Assembly: GCF_900497695.1 (NCBI RefSeq)
Contig: NZ_UIDD01000013.1
Span: forward strand, 53,500 to 117,499
Reading direction: 5' to 3'
Source: Pseudomonas wadenswilerensis
GTDB lineage: Bacteria; Pseudomonadota; Gammaproteobacteria; Pseudomonadales; Pseudomonadaceae
DNA: 64,000 nt
The position numbers were made by a program, and so were the translations under genes. Position 1 is the stretch's first letter. Every line of letters starts with the position of its first letter. The notes beneath the pieces are model-generated. The model was not told where the DNA came from and searched no databases. It saw nothing but the letters and a program-made list of their open reading frames with translations. Below, piece by piece: positions 1 to 7,165 of this stretch.

Positions 1-282
1 ATGTACTCGATTGACTCCCGTCGCTTGGGCGAGACGGATCGCCGGCTGTATTCGGTGGCCGTCTGGCGTAGCAGCGACTTCTTCAGCGCGCGTGAAAAGG
101 CCGCTCTGGCCTGGACCGAAGCGCTCACTTCGCTGACCCAGGGCGATGTCTCGGACGAGATTTACCGTCAGGTGAAAGCGCAGTTCAGTGATGCCGAGAT
201 AGTCGACCTGACCATGGTCATCAACGCCATCAGCAGTTGGAACCGCCTGGCGGTGAGCTTCAGGCAGAAACCCAGCATCTGA
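1..282 (+). CDS. AhpD/carboxymuconolactone decarboxylase-family protein, C-terminal part (5' end outside window)
   Basis: The 93 visible residues match the C-terminal half of the AhpD-like alkylhydroperoxidase fold. They begin where family members normally follow the CxxC catalytic motif (an MYSIDSRR-type stretch). Next come RLYSVAVWR, an ARE-AALAWTEALT helix and a closing INAISSWNRLAVSF helix. The catalytic cysteines are therefore expected just upstream of base 1. Family members act as peroxidase-like thiol enzymes or decarboxylases, and the substrate cannot be told from this fragment. The first in-frame ATG at base 1 is unlikely to be the real start, because the domain would be cut in half. 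The stop codon is TGA at 280-282. Confidence is good for the family and low for function. Confidence 0.8.
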   Translation: MYSIDSRRLGETDRRLYSVAVWRSSDFFSAREKAALAWTEALTSLTQGDVSDEIYRQVKAQFSDAEIVDLTMVINAISSWNRLAVSFRQKPSI

Positions 283-289
283 GCTGGAC

Positions 290-507
290 TTACGCTTGCC
301 TCAGACGATAGGCCGTGGCGCTATTGCCATTGCGCTGGCGAGTCCAGCCGGCAGCCTCCAGCGGCCTGGCGATCAGCTGATTCATGATTCCGTGCTGACC
401 TTGGGTGCGGGCTGGCTGTTGATTTCGCAACGTTCGTACTGCTCGATCCAGTGCTTCATATCGCGCGCTGAAATCTTGCCGGAGGTGGCCAGCTCAACGC
501 TGACCAT
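290..507 (-). pseudogene. two small overlapping minus-strand reading frames, possible gene remnant
   Basis: Two short frames run head to tail and share the bases ATGA. One is 41 codons (507 to 382), with a helical HWIEQYERCEIN segment. The other is 31 codons (385 to 290), with a GWTRQRNGNSATAYRL end. The second looks like the last strands of a longer DNA-metabolism protein, and the one-base overlap suggests a frameshifted C-terminus. I cannot name the parent family. Nothing better explains the 290 bases between the AhpD-like gene and the MerR gene. This may equally be random open frame. Confidence 0.2.
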
Positions 508-575
508 GACGCATCAGGATGTTTTCCAATCCTTGATTTGCGCTTGCGTGCGGACGCGTTACTACAGGATTTCTG

Positions 576-965
576 TCAGTTGGGAGAGCTGTTGAGCTTC
601 TGCAGTTCAATTTGCTCGGCGGCACTGCGCTCAAGGTTGATGCGTTCCTCGTCCAGATACCGATAAATACTCTGGAGGCTGTCGATTTTCTGTTTGATCG
701 CTGCCATCTTTTTTTCAATCAGTTTCGCGCCGGCAGCACAATCGATCAGCTTGTTGCGCTGCGCATCGAGAATCTCGCCAATCTCCCCGAGGGAAAAGCC
801 CATGCTCTGTGCGCGCTGGATAAAGTCCAGGTCCTGCAGGGTTTGCGAGGTGTAGACGCGGTAGTTGTTGGTCCGCCGCTGGGGTGAGATCAAGCCGATT
901 TGTTCGTAGTAACGAAGGGTGTGTCGACTCGCTCCGCTGCGGGCTTCCAGTTCGCCGATTCTCAT
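576..965 (-). CDS. MerR-family transcriptional regulator
   Basis: This 129-aa protein has a complete MerR layout. The N-terminal winged helix-turn-helix is MRIGELEARSGASRHTLRYY with the usual GLISP wing turn and N-Y-R-VY. The second helix pair contains LDFIQRAQSMGFSLGEIGEIL. From about residue 85 to 120 there is the long antiparallel dimerisation coiled coil (KKMAAIKQKIDSLQSIYRYLDEER). There is no clear cysteine metal site near the C-terminus, only C76 before the coil, so a small-molecule or redox effector is more likely than a metal. It is divergent from the epimerase-like gene at 1039 across a 73-bp gap, the usual arrangement for a MerR regulator and its target. Confidence 0.9.
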   Translation of the reverse strand: MRIGELEARSGASRHTLRYYEQIGLISPQRRTNNYRVYTSQTLQDLDFIQRAQSMGFSLGEIGEILDAQRNKLIDCAAGAKLIEKKMAAIKQKIDSLQSIYRYLDEERINLERSAAEQIELQKLNSSPN

Positions 966-976
966 GAAAACATCGC

Positions 977-1001
977 TTGACTGTAGAGTTGGGTCGATAG
1001 T
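977..1001 (+). promoter_or_regulatory. possible MerR-responsive promoter of the epimerase-like gene
   Basis: A TTGACT -35-like hexamer at 977-982 is followed by an imperfect dyad, ACT...AGT, spanning 980-1001, in the 73-bp gap between the divergent MerR gene and the 1039 gene. MerR regulators normally bind a dyad inside an over-long promoter spacer. The dyad is weak, so this is a positional inference. Confidence 0.3.
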
Positions 1002-1038
1002 TTACGCTTGATTTCTCACCTTACCAAGGAGCAGAGAA

Positions 1039-2169
1039 ATGAGCGTGGAGTGCTTTGTCACGGGGGGTACTGGCTTCATCGGTCAGCATCTGGTGGCCCA
1101 TTTGAGTGCCCAGGGGCACAAGGTTCGGGTCTTGATGCGTCGCCCGGAGCGACTGGCTGAGTTGCGCGAGCAAGTTGCCAGGCTGGGGGGCAATGCCGCC
1201 CAGGTGTTTGCCGTAGCCGGCGATCTGGAGCGGAGCGAACTGGGTCTGAGTGTGGCCGACCGAGCACGGCTAAGACAGGCCAGCATCGTGTTTCATCTAG
1301 GTGCCCAGTTCGCGTGGGGGCTGTCGCTGCAACAGTCACGCGCAGTGAACGTCGAGGGGGCGAGGCAGGTAGCGCTGTTGGCCGCTGAGCAAAAGAGCCG
1401 TTTGGTGATGATCGGCGGCTACATGCTGAAGAATCACGCGCATCTGCGCAACATCGGCATTGATCCCCAGCGTCCGCAACTGACCGACTGGCCCGCCGTC
1501 TACCGCCAGGTCGGTGGTTATGAGGCAAGCAAGCTGGAGGCGCATTTTGCGACCCTGCAGGTCATGTCGGCCCAGCGCGGGGAGATGACCGTTGTCCACC
1601 CCGCGACAGTGTGCGGCCACAGTCGCACCGGCCATATCCTTGAGGGACAGCCCCTGGCGGCGCTGATACGCAACCTGGTGCAGGGCAAGCTGGCGGCCGT
1701 GCCAGGTAGCCCCGAGCACTGGTTGCCACTGGTTACCGTGGATTACCTGGTTGAGCTGCTGGCAGCCTGCGCTTTTGATGACGCGATGATTGGCCAGGAA
1801 CTGCTGGCCCTTGATGAGCGCACACCCCATTTGCGAGAACTGCTGGCCCAGGTGGCGCACCCGCTTGGCGTGAAACCGCCGAAGCATCACCTGTCGCTGC
1901 GGCTGATGAAAATACTCCTGAGCGTGCCTCCCATCGCGCGGTTATTGAATACCAGCGTCGAGGCCTTGGACTTTATCCAGACCACCCGTTTTGATACAGC
2001 GGCGACCGGGCAATTTGCTGGCCGGCATGGCATTGTCAAACCGGATATCCGCGAGGCGCTGCAACTCACCGCCATGTTCGTCAATGCACATTGCCTGGGC
2101 AAGGGGGGATCAACCCGGCAACAGCCCCCAGTCCTTTGCAAGCTGTCTTGCCGAGTCCGCAGGCAGTAG
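1039..2169 (+). CDS. NAD(P)-dependent epimerase/dehydratase-family (extended SDR) protein
   Basis: This is a 376-aa extended short-chain dehydrogenase. The Rossmann nucleotide loop TGGTGFIGQHL is at residues 8-18 and the active-site YEASK (YxxxK) near residue 161. A later VHPATVCGHS segment is typical of the substrate-side domain. Such enzymes oxidise, reduce or epimerise sugar nucleotides, flavonoids or steroids. The substrate is not evident. The start has a strong ribosome site (AAGGAG eight bases upstream). Divergence from MerR suggests MerR control. The last 20 codons overlap the tail of the convergent caspase-like gene and look less conserved (many K, R, C, Q), so the native C-terminus may have been extended by a mutation. 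Confidence 0.85.
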   Translation: MSVECFVTGGTGFIGQHLVAHLSAQGHKVRVLMRRPERLAELREQVARLGGNAAQVFAVAGDLERSELGLSVADRARLRQASIVFHLGAQFAWGLSLQQSRAVNVEGARQVALLAAEQKSRLVMIGGYMLKNHAHLRNIGIDPQRPQLTDWPAVYRQVGGYEASKLEAHFATLQVMSAQRGEMTVVHPATVCGHSRTGHILEGQPLAALIRNLVQGKLAAVPGSPEHWLPLVTVDYLVELLAACAFDDAMIGQELLALDERTPHLRELLAQVAHPLGVKPPKHHLSLRLMKILLSVPPIARLLNTSVEALDFIQTTRFDTAATGQFAGRHGIVKPDIREALQLTAMFVNAHCLGKGGSTRQQPPVLCKLSCRVRRQ

Positions 2170-3981
2170 GGTCGATCCGCTGCGGCGAACCCGCGCCGCA
2201 TGATCAGCAAGCCCTTCGACGAGTGCGGCCCACTCCAATCGAGGTTCCTTGACATAGTCCCAGCCAAGTCCGAGCCATGGGCATCGCCCGCCGATCCTGG
2301 CAAGTGTGGCGGTTGTCGCCTGCGTGGCATAGTCGGGGAGTACCGGCGCATCTTGTCGCGATTGGCAAGCCTTCACCGCCGGCACATGCAATTGCAGCGC
2401 GCCATGCTTGTCTCGTGTCACCTGCATCGCCCCGAGAAGCGCGATGTCATACGGCACCGCCTGGTCTCGGGCAGCATAAAAATAGGCCATGCGGCGAATG
2501 TTGTCGTAGTCGGCCGTGGCACGGTAGAGATAGGCGCAGATGACGCCCAGCATCGGATCGACGTGCTTTTCGTGTCGCAGGTCTGCGGCGAGTCGATCAA
2601 GGCTGTCGACTCGAAGCCGGCCGGCGGCGAATTCATTGATGGCCCTCAGGGCCGCGCGATATCTTTCGGGGGAACCTTGCGCTCCGTAGACCTGGAAAAC
2701 ATCCCCGTCGGTGCTGGGTGCAACGACCGCATACAGACCCACATAAGGAACGACAGGGGTAAACTGCCCATCGGCCAGCTCCACCAGGACAGGTATCCCC
2801 TTGCAGTGGTCATCAACGTGGAATGCGTTGAAGGGGGGATCGGATCTGAGGGGCTTGAGCGCAGGTTCGGACAGGAGCTTCGCCTGATCGCCCCAGACGA
2901 TCAGGTTCGCGCTGCCGGGACGGTTGACTTCCATGAGTCGGCGTTCAACCTCCAAGGCGACCGACTCAGCCGTGATCTTGAGGGCGTGAATGTCTGGCCC
3001 CTTCGGCAGGACAGGCTTGAGCCCGAAACCTTTGCCGAGGAGGCGATCCCGGAAGGCGCGGTTGGTCTTTGCGCGCTCCAGGATTTGCTCGGTGGATTCC
3101 GCTACGCCAACGGTCTTCCCTGCGCCGAGGACCGCCGAATTGCTTCCAGATGGCCAGGGTTGCAGGTCGGCAGGGCCTGGCTGCGGGGTCGTGGTGTCGC
3201 AAAGCACCACGGACTCGGGATCGACCTGGCATTGCGGATCGAGTTTCAGGTGGTACTGGCTTGCACGCTCGGTTGTTCGCGAACGAACGCATTTACCCAG
3301 CGTCGTGGTGGTTATCATCCCGTTTTCGATGGCGGTTGGTTCCAGGCCCCAGAGTATGTCTGCGATGACGCCAGAGAACACGCATTTGCCCGGTGCGGCC
3401 GCGGCAGGGTCATAGACCATATAGCCGAGCTGTCCGTCCTGGCAGGATGCAAGGCGGTCGAATCTCGGGCTGTCAACGCGAGTGCCCTGTACAACGATCC
3501 CGCGCACACCATCAAGCCGCATCAGCTCCAGGCTCTGCGGCGCTTCGCGGCAGGTGTCGGTAATAAGCGTTATGCGTTTGACGCCGTGCAGAAGTAATTC
3601 CTCATAGAACCCATCGACCACGATGCGGTACTTCATGTGCAGCGAGTCGCTGAACAGCCAAAAGATCGAGCCGAAGTTCGCCCCGGTCAGTCCATGCCCG
3701 CAAAATGACAGGATCAACTGGTCAACGACCTCGGCGCCCACCGGGAACAGTTCATCGACGGCCCGCTGTACCCGCTCTCGTGTGACCGGGTTCGCTTTGC
3801 CGTCGGTTGAGCCGTCGTCGACGACTCTTACGTTGTCGACGCCGAAACCCGAGCGCAGGGCCCATTCTCCCATTGCGCGAGCGGCGAAAACGGCGCCATC
3901 CAGATAGGCGAAGTCCAGGGCCAGTTTCGCGACAGGCGTCACCGTGCTGACGCCGATTGCCAGACAAACACGCCTAACCAT
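2110..3981 (-). CDS. caspase-fold (peptidase C14-like) protein, 623 aa
   Basis: The first ~200 residues have the hallmarks of a caspase/metacaspase domain. A hydrophobic first strand with no clear signal peptide (MVRRVCLAIGV) leads to a strand ending LILSFCGHG, giving the catalytic His at H96. About 48 residues later comes LITDTCRE, the D-x-C motif with the nucleophile at C144. The remaining ~420 residues are not recognised. They contain a mid-region with predicted strands and a late helical stretch around YLYRATADYDNIRRMAYFYAARDQ. The chosen ATG (3981) has GGAG nine bases upstream; an ATG at 3996 is possible. The start overlaps the end of the DUF2182 gene, implying translational coupling in the tyrosinase operon. 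The substrate and any role in cell death or processing are unknown. Confidence 0.75.
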   Translation of the reverse strand: MVRRVCLAIGVSTVTPVAKLALDFAYLDGAVFAARAMGEWALRSGFGVDNVRVVDDGSTDGKANPVTRERVQRAVDELFPVGAEVVDQLILSFCGHGLTGANFGSIFWLFSDSLHMKYRIVVDGFYEELLLHGVKRITLITDTCREAPQSLELMRLDGVRGIVVQGTRVDSPRFDRLASCQDGQLGYMVYDPAAAAPGKCVFSGVIADILWGLEPTAIENGMITTTTLGKCVRSRTTERASQYHLKLDPQCQVDPESVVLCDTTTPQPGPADLQPWPSGSNSAVLGAGKTVGVAESTEQILERAKTNRAFRDRLLGKGFGLKPVLPKGPDIHALKITAESVALEVERRLMEVNRPGSANLIVWGDQAKLLSEPALKPLRSDPPFNAFHVDDHCKGIPVLVELADGQFTPVVPYVGLYAVVAPSTDGDVFQVYGAQGSPERYRAALRAINEFAAGRLRVDSLDRLAADLRHEKHVDPMLGVICAYLYRATADYDNIRRMAYFYAARDQAVPYDIALLGAMQVTRDKHGALQLHVPAVKACQSRQDAPVLPDYATQATTATLARIGGRCPWLGLGWDYVKEPRLEWAALVEGLADHAARVRRSGSTLLPADSARQLAKDWGLLPG

Positions 3982-4750
3982 GGGGACGCTCCGCATTGCG
4001 CTGGGTGAGGAGGGTGTATAGGTGAGCGGGTGAAAAAAACCGGGGCCAGCACCAGCGCGCAGGGCCAGGAGGCGTGAACCGTTCAGCCAGCATGATGACG
4101 CCAGTGAACAGCATCATCGGAATGTGCCAGGCGCCGCTGACAACGGGCACCAACATCCAGGCCCAGCACGAGCCAATACAATAGGCCCCATGCGTCATGC
4201 CGAAGACCAGGCAATCCCGGTCGGCGGCCCCACCGAACAGGCCTATTCGCCGCGGTTGATGGCTGCGATTGAGTGCCGCACGGTGCCACGGGCTTGCGCT
4301 CCAAAGCAACGCGATCAGCAGGGCTATTGCCAGGGCGTTGTCCACGACAGTGATCTGTAGCAACAGCGCCAGGGCCGACAGGACCAGGCCTGCGGCCATC
4401 CACGGCGCGCAGTAGCCGAGCAGGAAACCGGCGCTCGCACGTATTCGCCTGTTTGGCAGGCTGGAGCGCCACACATGCATGAGTGGCATCGCCAGAAGGG
4501 GCGGCATCATGGTCAACAGCATCAACAACCAACCCGCCAGGATACGGTGGATCGGGTTCACCGCGAGCTCCGCTTGCAGCACCGCGGGCCAGCTGGTGAA
4601 GACCGATAGCCCATTGGTGGCCACGCAAAACGCGGGACCTTCTGTACTTGCGTCGCTGTAAATGGAAAGGGCCAGGCCGAATCCCGCCGTGGCCAGAAGC
4701 ACTGGCCAAGGGGCATAAGTGAAACTGCGTAAAACCAGGCCTGGCCGCAT
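3974..4750 (-). CDS. DUF2182 predicted metal-binding integral membrane protein
   Basis: This 258-aa polytopic membrane protein has about six hydrophobic segments. The WLLMLLTMMPPLLAMPLM segment resembles the conserved first core helix of DUF2182. The later GAYCIGSCWAWML segment carries the two family cysteines. DUF2182 proteins are regarded as metal-binding membrane proteins and have been linked to copper handling. Next to a copper enzyme (tyrosinase, 13 bp upstream), a role in copper supply or tolerance is the simplest inference. The RBS is GAGGGGG ahead of the ATG. The 3' end overlaps the caspase-like gene, so all three are probably one transcript. Confidence 0.75.
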   Translation of the reverse strand: MRPGLVLRSFTYAPWPVLLATAGFGLALSIYSDASTEGPAFCVATNGLSVFTSWPAVLQAELAVNPIHRILAGWLLMLLTMMPPLLAMPLMHVWRSSLPNRRIRASAGFLLGYCAPWMAAGLVLSALALLLQITVVDNALAIALLIALLWSASPWHRAALNRSHQPRRIGLFGGAADRDCLVFGMTHGAYCIGSCWAWMLVPVVSGAWHIPMMLFTGVIMLAERFTPPGPARWCWPRFFSPAHLYTLLTQRNAERPHG

Positions 4751-4762
4751 GAGGCCGCCCCC

Positions 4763-6226
4763 TCAACTGACGATGCCGCTTCGCTTGAGTACGCTTATGC
4801 GTTCAACGGTTATAGGTTCTTCATCGGTTATCTGCTCTCCAGGCACCAGGGTCACCCGCAGATGATTCGGATCAAAGTCCCCGGCGTCCGCCAGCCGCTG
4901 GGCCAGATCGGTGATGTCGATCGTATAGCCCAACCCGCTGCCTGCATGGGGGCCGTCCGTTTGCGAGGCAACGTTGAGACCGAAAAGCGTAAGGCTACCG
5001 GCGTACCGGTCAGGGCTAAGTGCCGGGTCGGCGCCTTCGGGCAAGTTGACGTACACATCCAGCAGAGGCGAGGGTGCGGAGCCGCGCACAGACTCCAGGG
5101 AAAGATAGAGCCGGGCCACTTCCTTGCCTGGCGATGTCGCGCCCATCGTGGCCATGCTGTTGGCGGCGGCTGTCGGTTCGAGGTCAATATGGGTACCTAC
5201 CGGCGCCCCGCCGATCTTGACGACCGCGGCATTGGCGCCGATTGGCTGAACGGTTTGTTTACTGGGCGAGCCCATATTGACGCGTGCCACAGCATGCACT
5301 CCCGGCGTTACACCCGTGCCGATGATCAAATCATCATAGGTCCGATAAAATTTGCCGCCTTTCAACGTGTCCTTACTGGTAAACGTTACTCCAGGTGCAT
5401 TGTCTCCGGGTACTGGCATGATGAAACTGCGGTCTGCCGGGCCATTGAGCCAGAGCGGATCGCGAACCATTGTCTTGCCCGGCGTGTTCATCCACGCCTC
5501 CCAGAGCCGATCAATGTTGCAATGGTGAAGCCAGAAGATCGGATCAAGACCTGCGAGCAAGGCATTGCCCATGTATCCTCCGACGAGGCCATGGACCGTG
5601 TTATGCGGGTTGGTCTCCAGCTCGCCGGCTACCCCGTCGAACTGGACGAAATTGCCGGTAATCCCCCCACCAAATCCCAGGGTCCCGTTACCAACGATGA
5701 AGTCATTCTCATCCATCGCCTCAAGGCTGAACCCGCGCACCGGCTTGATCGCCTTGATTCCGGGGCGGCGAGGGTACTTGTTCAGAGGGTTTGGCTTTCC
5801 GTCGGGTAATGTCTTGGCGACAAAGGCATCGGGCAGGTACAGCGCTTGCGGGTTGCTGCTGTCGAGGTAGTTCCAGTAGGGAAGTGCCCAGTCGTCACCC
5901 GTCAGCTCCTTCACTTTAGCGGCGACGATTGCCTCGAACGCAAACAGATACGCACGGTGCCAGGACAGAAAATACCAACTGCCGTGCTGACACTGATTGC
6001 CGTAGGTATGGTTGGTCAAATCCGCTGGAATCGGGGCACCTGACTTGATCAGGCGCTCGTTGATCCATAATTGGGGATGAAATCCATGCATGGCCCCGAG
6101 GAATTTCCAGCTATTGCGGTCCGCTATTGGCTGTTCATCCAACGCTTGCATGGCCAGTGCGTAGTTCAGTAATACCTTGTTCCACCCTGGGCCGAGTTTT
6201 GCGACATCCTGACGAGAAGTACTCAT
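4763..6226 (-). CDS. tyrosinase-family type-3 copper oxidase (polyphenol oxidase-like)
   Basis: This 487-aa protein has both copper sites. CuA residues lie in MHGFHPQLW and HGSWYFLSWHRAYLFAFE. CuB residues lie in NPHNTVHGLVGG and DPIFWLHHCNIDRLWEAW. After the central domain (~1-300) a beta-rich C-terminal region resembles the domain that follows the catalytic domain in plant-type polyphenol oxidases. The enzyme should oxidise mono- or diphenols to quinones. No signal peptide is visible, so it is probably cytoplasmic unless a partner exports it. The ATG at 6226 has GGAGGG eight bases upstream; an upstream extension to 6382 has no such site and low-complexity composition. It is followed 13 bp later by DUF2182 and then the caspase-like gene. 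Confidence 0.9.
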   Translation of the reverse strand: MSTSRQDVAKLGPGWNKVLLNYALAMQALDEQPIADRNSWKFLGAMHGFHPQLWINERLIKSGAPIPADLTNHTYGNQCQHGSWYFLSWHRAYLFAFEAIVAAKVKELTGDDWALPYWNYLDSSNPQALYLPDAFVAKTLPDGKPNPLNKYPRRPGIKAIKPVRGFSLEAMDENDFIVGNGTLGFGGGITGNFVQFDGVAGELETNPHNTVHGLVGGYMGNALLAGLDPIFWLHHCNIDRLWEAWMNTPGKTMVRDPLWLNGPADRSFIMPVPGDNAPGVTFTSKDTLKGGKFYRTYDDLIIGTGVTPGVHAVARVNMGSPSKQTVQPIGANAAVVKIGGAPVGTHIDLEPTAAANSMATMGATSPGKEVARLYLSLESVRGSAPSPLLDVYVNLPEGADPALSPDRYAGSLTLFGLNVASQTDGPHAGSGLGYTIDITDLAQRLADAGDFDPNHLRVTLVPGEQITDEEPITVERISVLKRSGIVS

Positions 6227-6327
6227 GAGATTTCCCTCCGTTCCTGTTGGGTGCTGTCTGCCGGGGTGAGGCCGGACTTCATTTCGCGGCGACAGCGCTA
6301 CTCTGTGTGCACCTGCCTGCAGGCCTC

Positions 6328-6558
6328 TCAGGAAGGGCCTGTGCGCTTGAGCACATTGGCGATGCTCTCGGCGAGAGCGCAATTGCAGGTGCTTCCGGCG
6401 CCTGGGGTGTAGACCGGCGGTTTGGCGACGGAAGGATCGCCACTGGAGAAGGGGGGGGCAGGGGTTGTACTGAACAGTTCGTAGGGGGCGCTGACGTCGA
6501 GCAGGTCGACACCGTCGTAGACCGGGATTGCAATCAAGTACTGTCCTGCGGCAGGCAT
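6328..6558 (-). CDS. 76-aa mini-protein resembling the N-terminus of DJ-1/PfpI
   Basis: The first ~30 residues (YLIAIPVYDGVDLLDVSAPYEL) closely resemble the first strand and helix of the DJ-1/PfpI/GATase-1 fold. The protein then stops at 76 aa, with a proline-rich middle and a CNCALAESIANVLK tail that is not part of that fold. An excellent RBS (AGGAGG) precedes the ATG, so it appears to be expressed. It is 101 bp upstream of the tyrosinase gene in the same direction and may be the first gene of the operon. It could be a truncated PfpI relic or a small partner of the oxidase. A run of eight C (coding strand) sits mid-gene and could be frameshift-prone. Confidence 0.6.
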   Translation of the reverse strand: MPAAGQYLIAIPVYDGVDLLDVSAPYELFSTTPAPPFSSGDPSVAKPPVYTPGAGSTCNCALAESIANVLKRTGPS

Positions 6559-6797
6559 GATTCCCTCCTGGGAAACACCGCGGCGAACGCGCTTGCGTCG
6601 TCAGGTGTATAGCTTTCTGCTAATCAGCGTTGCGATGCCCGGACGACAAAACCGGAGGTCGGCCCGCTCAAGGCTAATGGCCATTAGGGCTGGTTTTGGC
6701 AGCATAGTCGGCGTTGTTTTACCTGCAAGGTGTTTTTGCGGGCAGGTGCTGAGCGGTAGTGTTCGAAGCGTATCGGTCTGCAGTGCTAGCACTGTGA
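6559..6797. other. intergenic region upstream of the tyrosinase operon
   Basis: There is no convincing gene in these 239 bases. They must hold the promoter of the minus-strand tyrosinase operon and the end of the 6798-7066 pseudogene. A short inverted repeat (ACCTGC...GCAGGT, around 6720-6748) could be a weak terminator or a regulatory site. I cannot place -10/-35 boxes with confidence. Confidence 0.4.
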
Positions 6798-7066
6798 TCA
6801 GTTCGCTGAGGGCGTCACCGGGCACTGGCTCAGAAACGCTTGCAGCCCTTGCTGATATTCCTCGGCCGGCATCAGGTCACAGTGTTTGGCAATGAGACAG
6901 GCCACGCCCTGGCGCACCATGTCCGCGCTCGCCACGAGGTAGAAGTCCGGTGTTTCCTGCAGGCGCGCGATCTGTTCCCAGACCAGGGTGCTCTTGCCGC
7001 TGCGGGCTTTGTCCAGGCTGACCAGGCCTGGATATGGGCGGGGGTGATGCTGTAGTGCAATTCCAT
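6798..7066 (-). pseudogene. frameshifted ~90-codon gene of unknown function
   Basis: Reading from 7066, an ATG opens MELHYSITPAHIQAWS. The rest of the apparent protein lies in the neighbouring frame, starting LVSLDKARSGKSTLVWEQ and ending QGLQAFLSQCPVTPSAN at 6798. The two parts join naturally near base 7020 if one base is added or lost, giving a coherent ~90-aa soluble, helical protein. The GKST group resembles a shortened P-loop, but no full NTPase follows. I do not recognise the family. It is either a recent frameshift mutation or a sequence error. It lies just upstream of the tyrosinase operon and downstream of the 7166 gene, all on minus. Confidence 0.5.
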
Positions 7067-7119
7067 GAGGGCTTGATCCGAGGTCCGTGTTCGGTGAGGG
7101 CGGCAGTTTAGCGAGTTTC

Positions 7120-7130
7120 GGGGGGGGGGG
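7120..7130. repeat. homopolymer tract of eleven G
   Basis: An uninterrupted run of 11 G (C on the coding strand of the neighbouring minus genes) lies between the 7166-7891 gene and the frameshifted 6798-7066 gene, about 55 bp upstream of the latter's ATG. Tracts this long are slippage-prone and could change promoter spacing. Confidence 0.9.
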
Positions 7131-7165
7131 TAGCAGCGGTTTGTGCGCGTATGCGAACTCGCCGC

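Noticed and set aside
2200..3597. Long plus-strand frame of 465 codons antisense to the caspase-like gene
   Set aside because: It has the composition of a mirrored high-GC gene, no ribosome site and no motifs; the minus-strand frame contains the catalytic signature and operon overlaps.
2110..3981. Bacterial gasdermin-type defence assignment for the caspase-like gene
   Set aside because: No gasdermin-like gene with a lipid-modifiable N-terminus or pore-forming pattern is adjacent; neighbours are tyrosinase and DUF2182.
6227..6382. Longer start for tyrosinase
   Set aside because: The extension has no ribosome site and non-protein-like composition; the ATG at 6226 has GGAGGG upstream.
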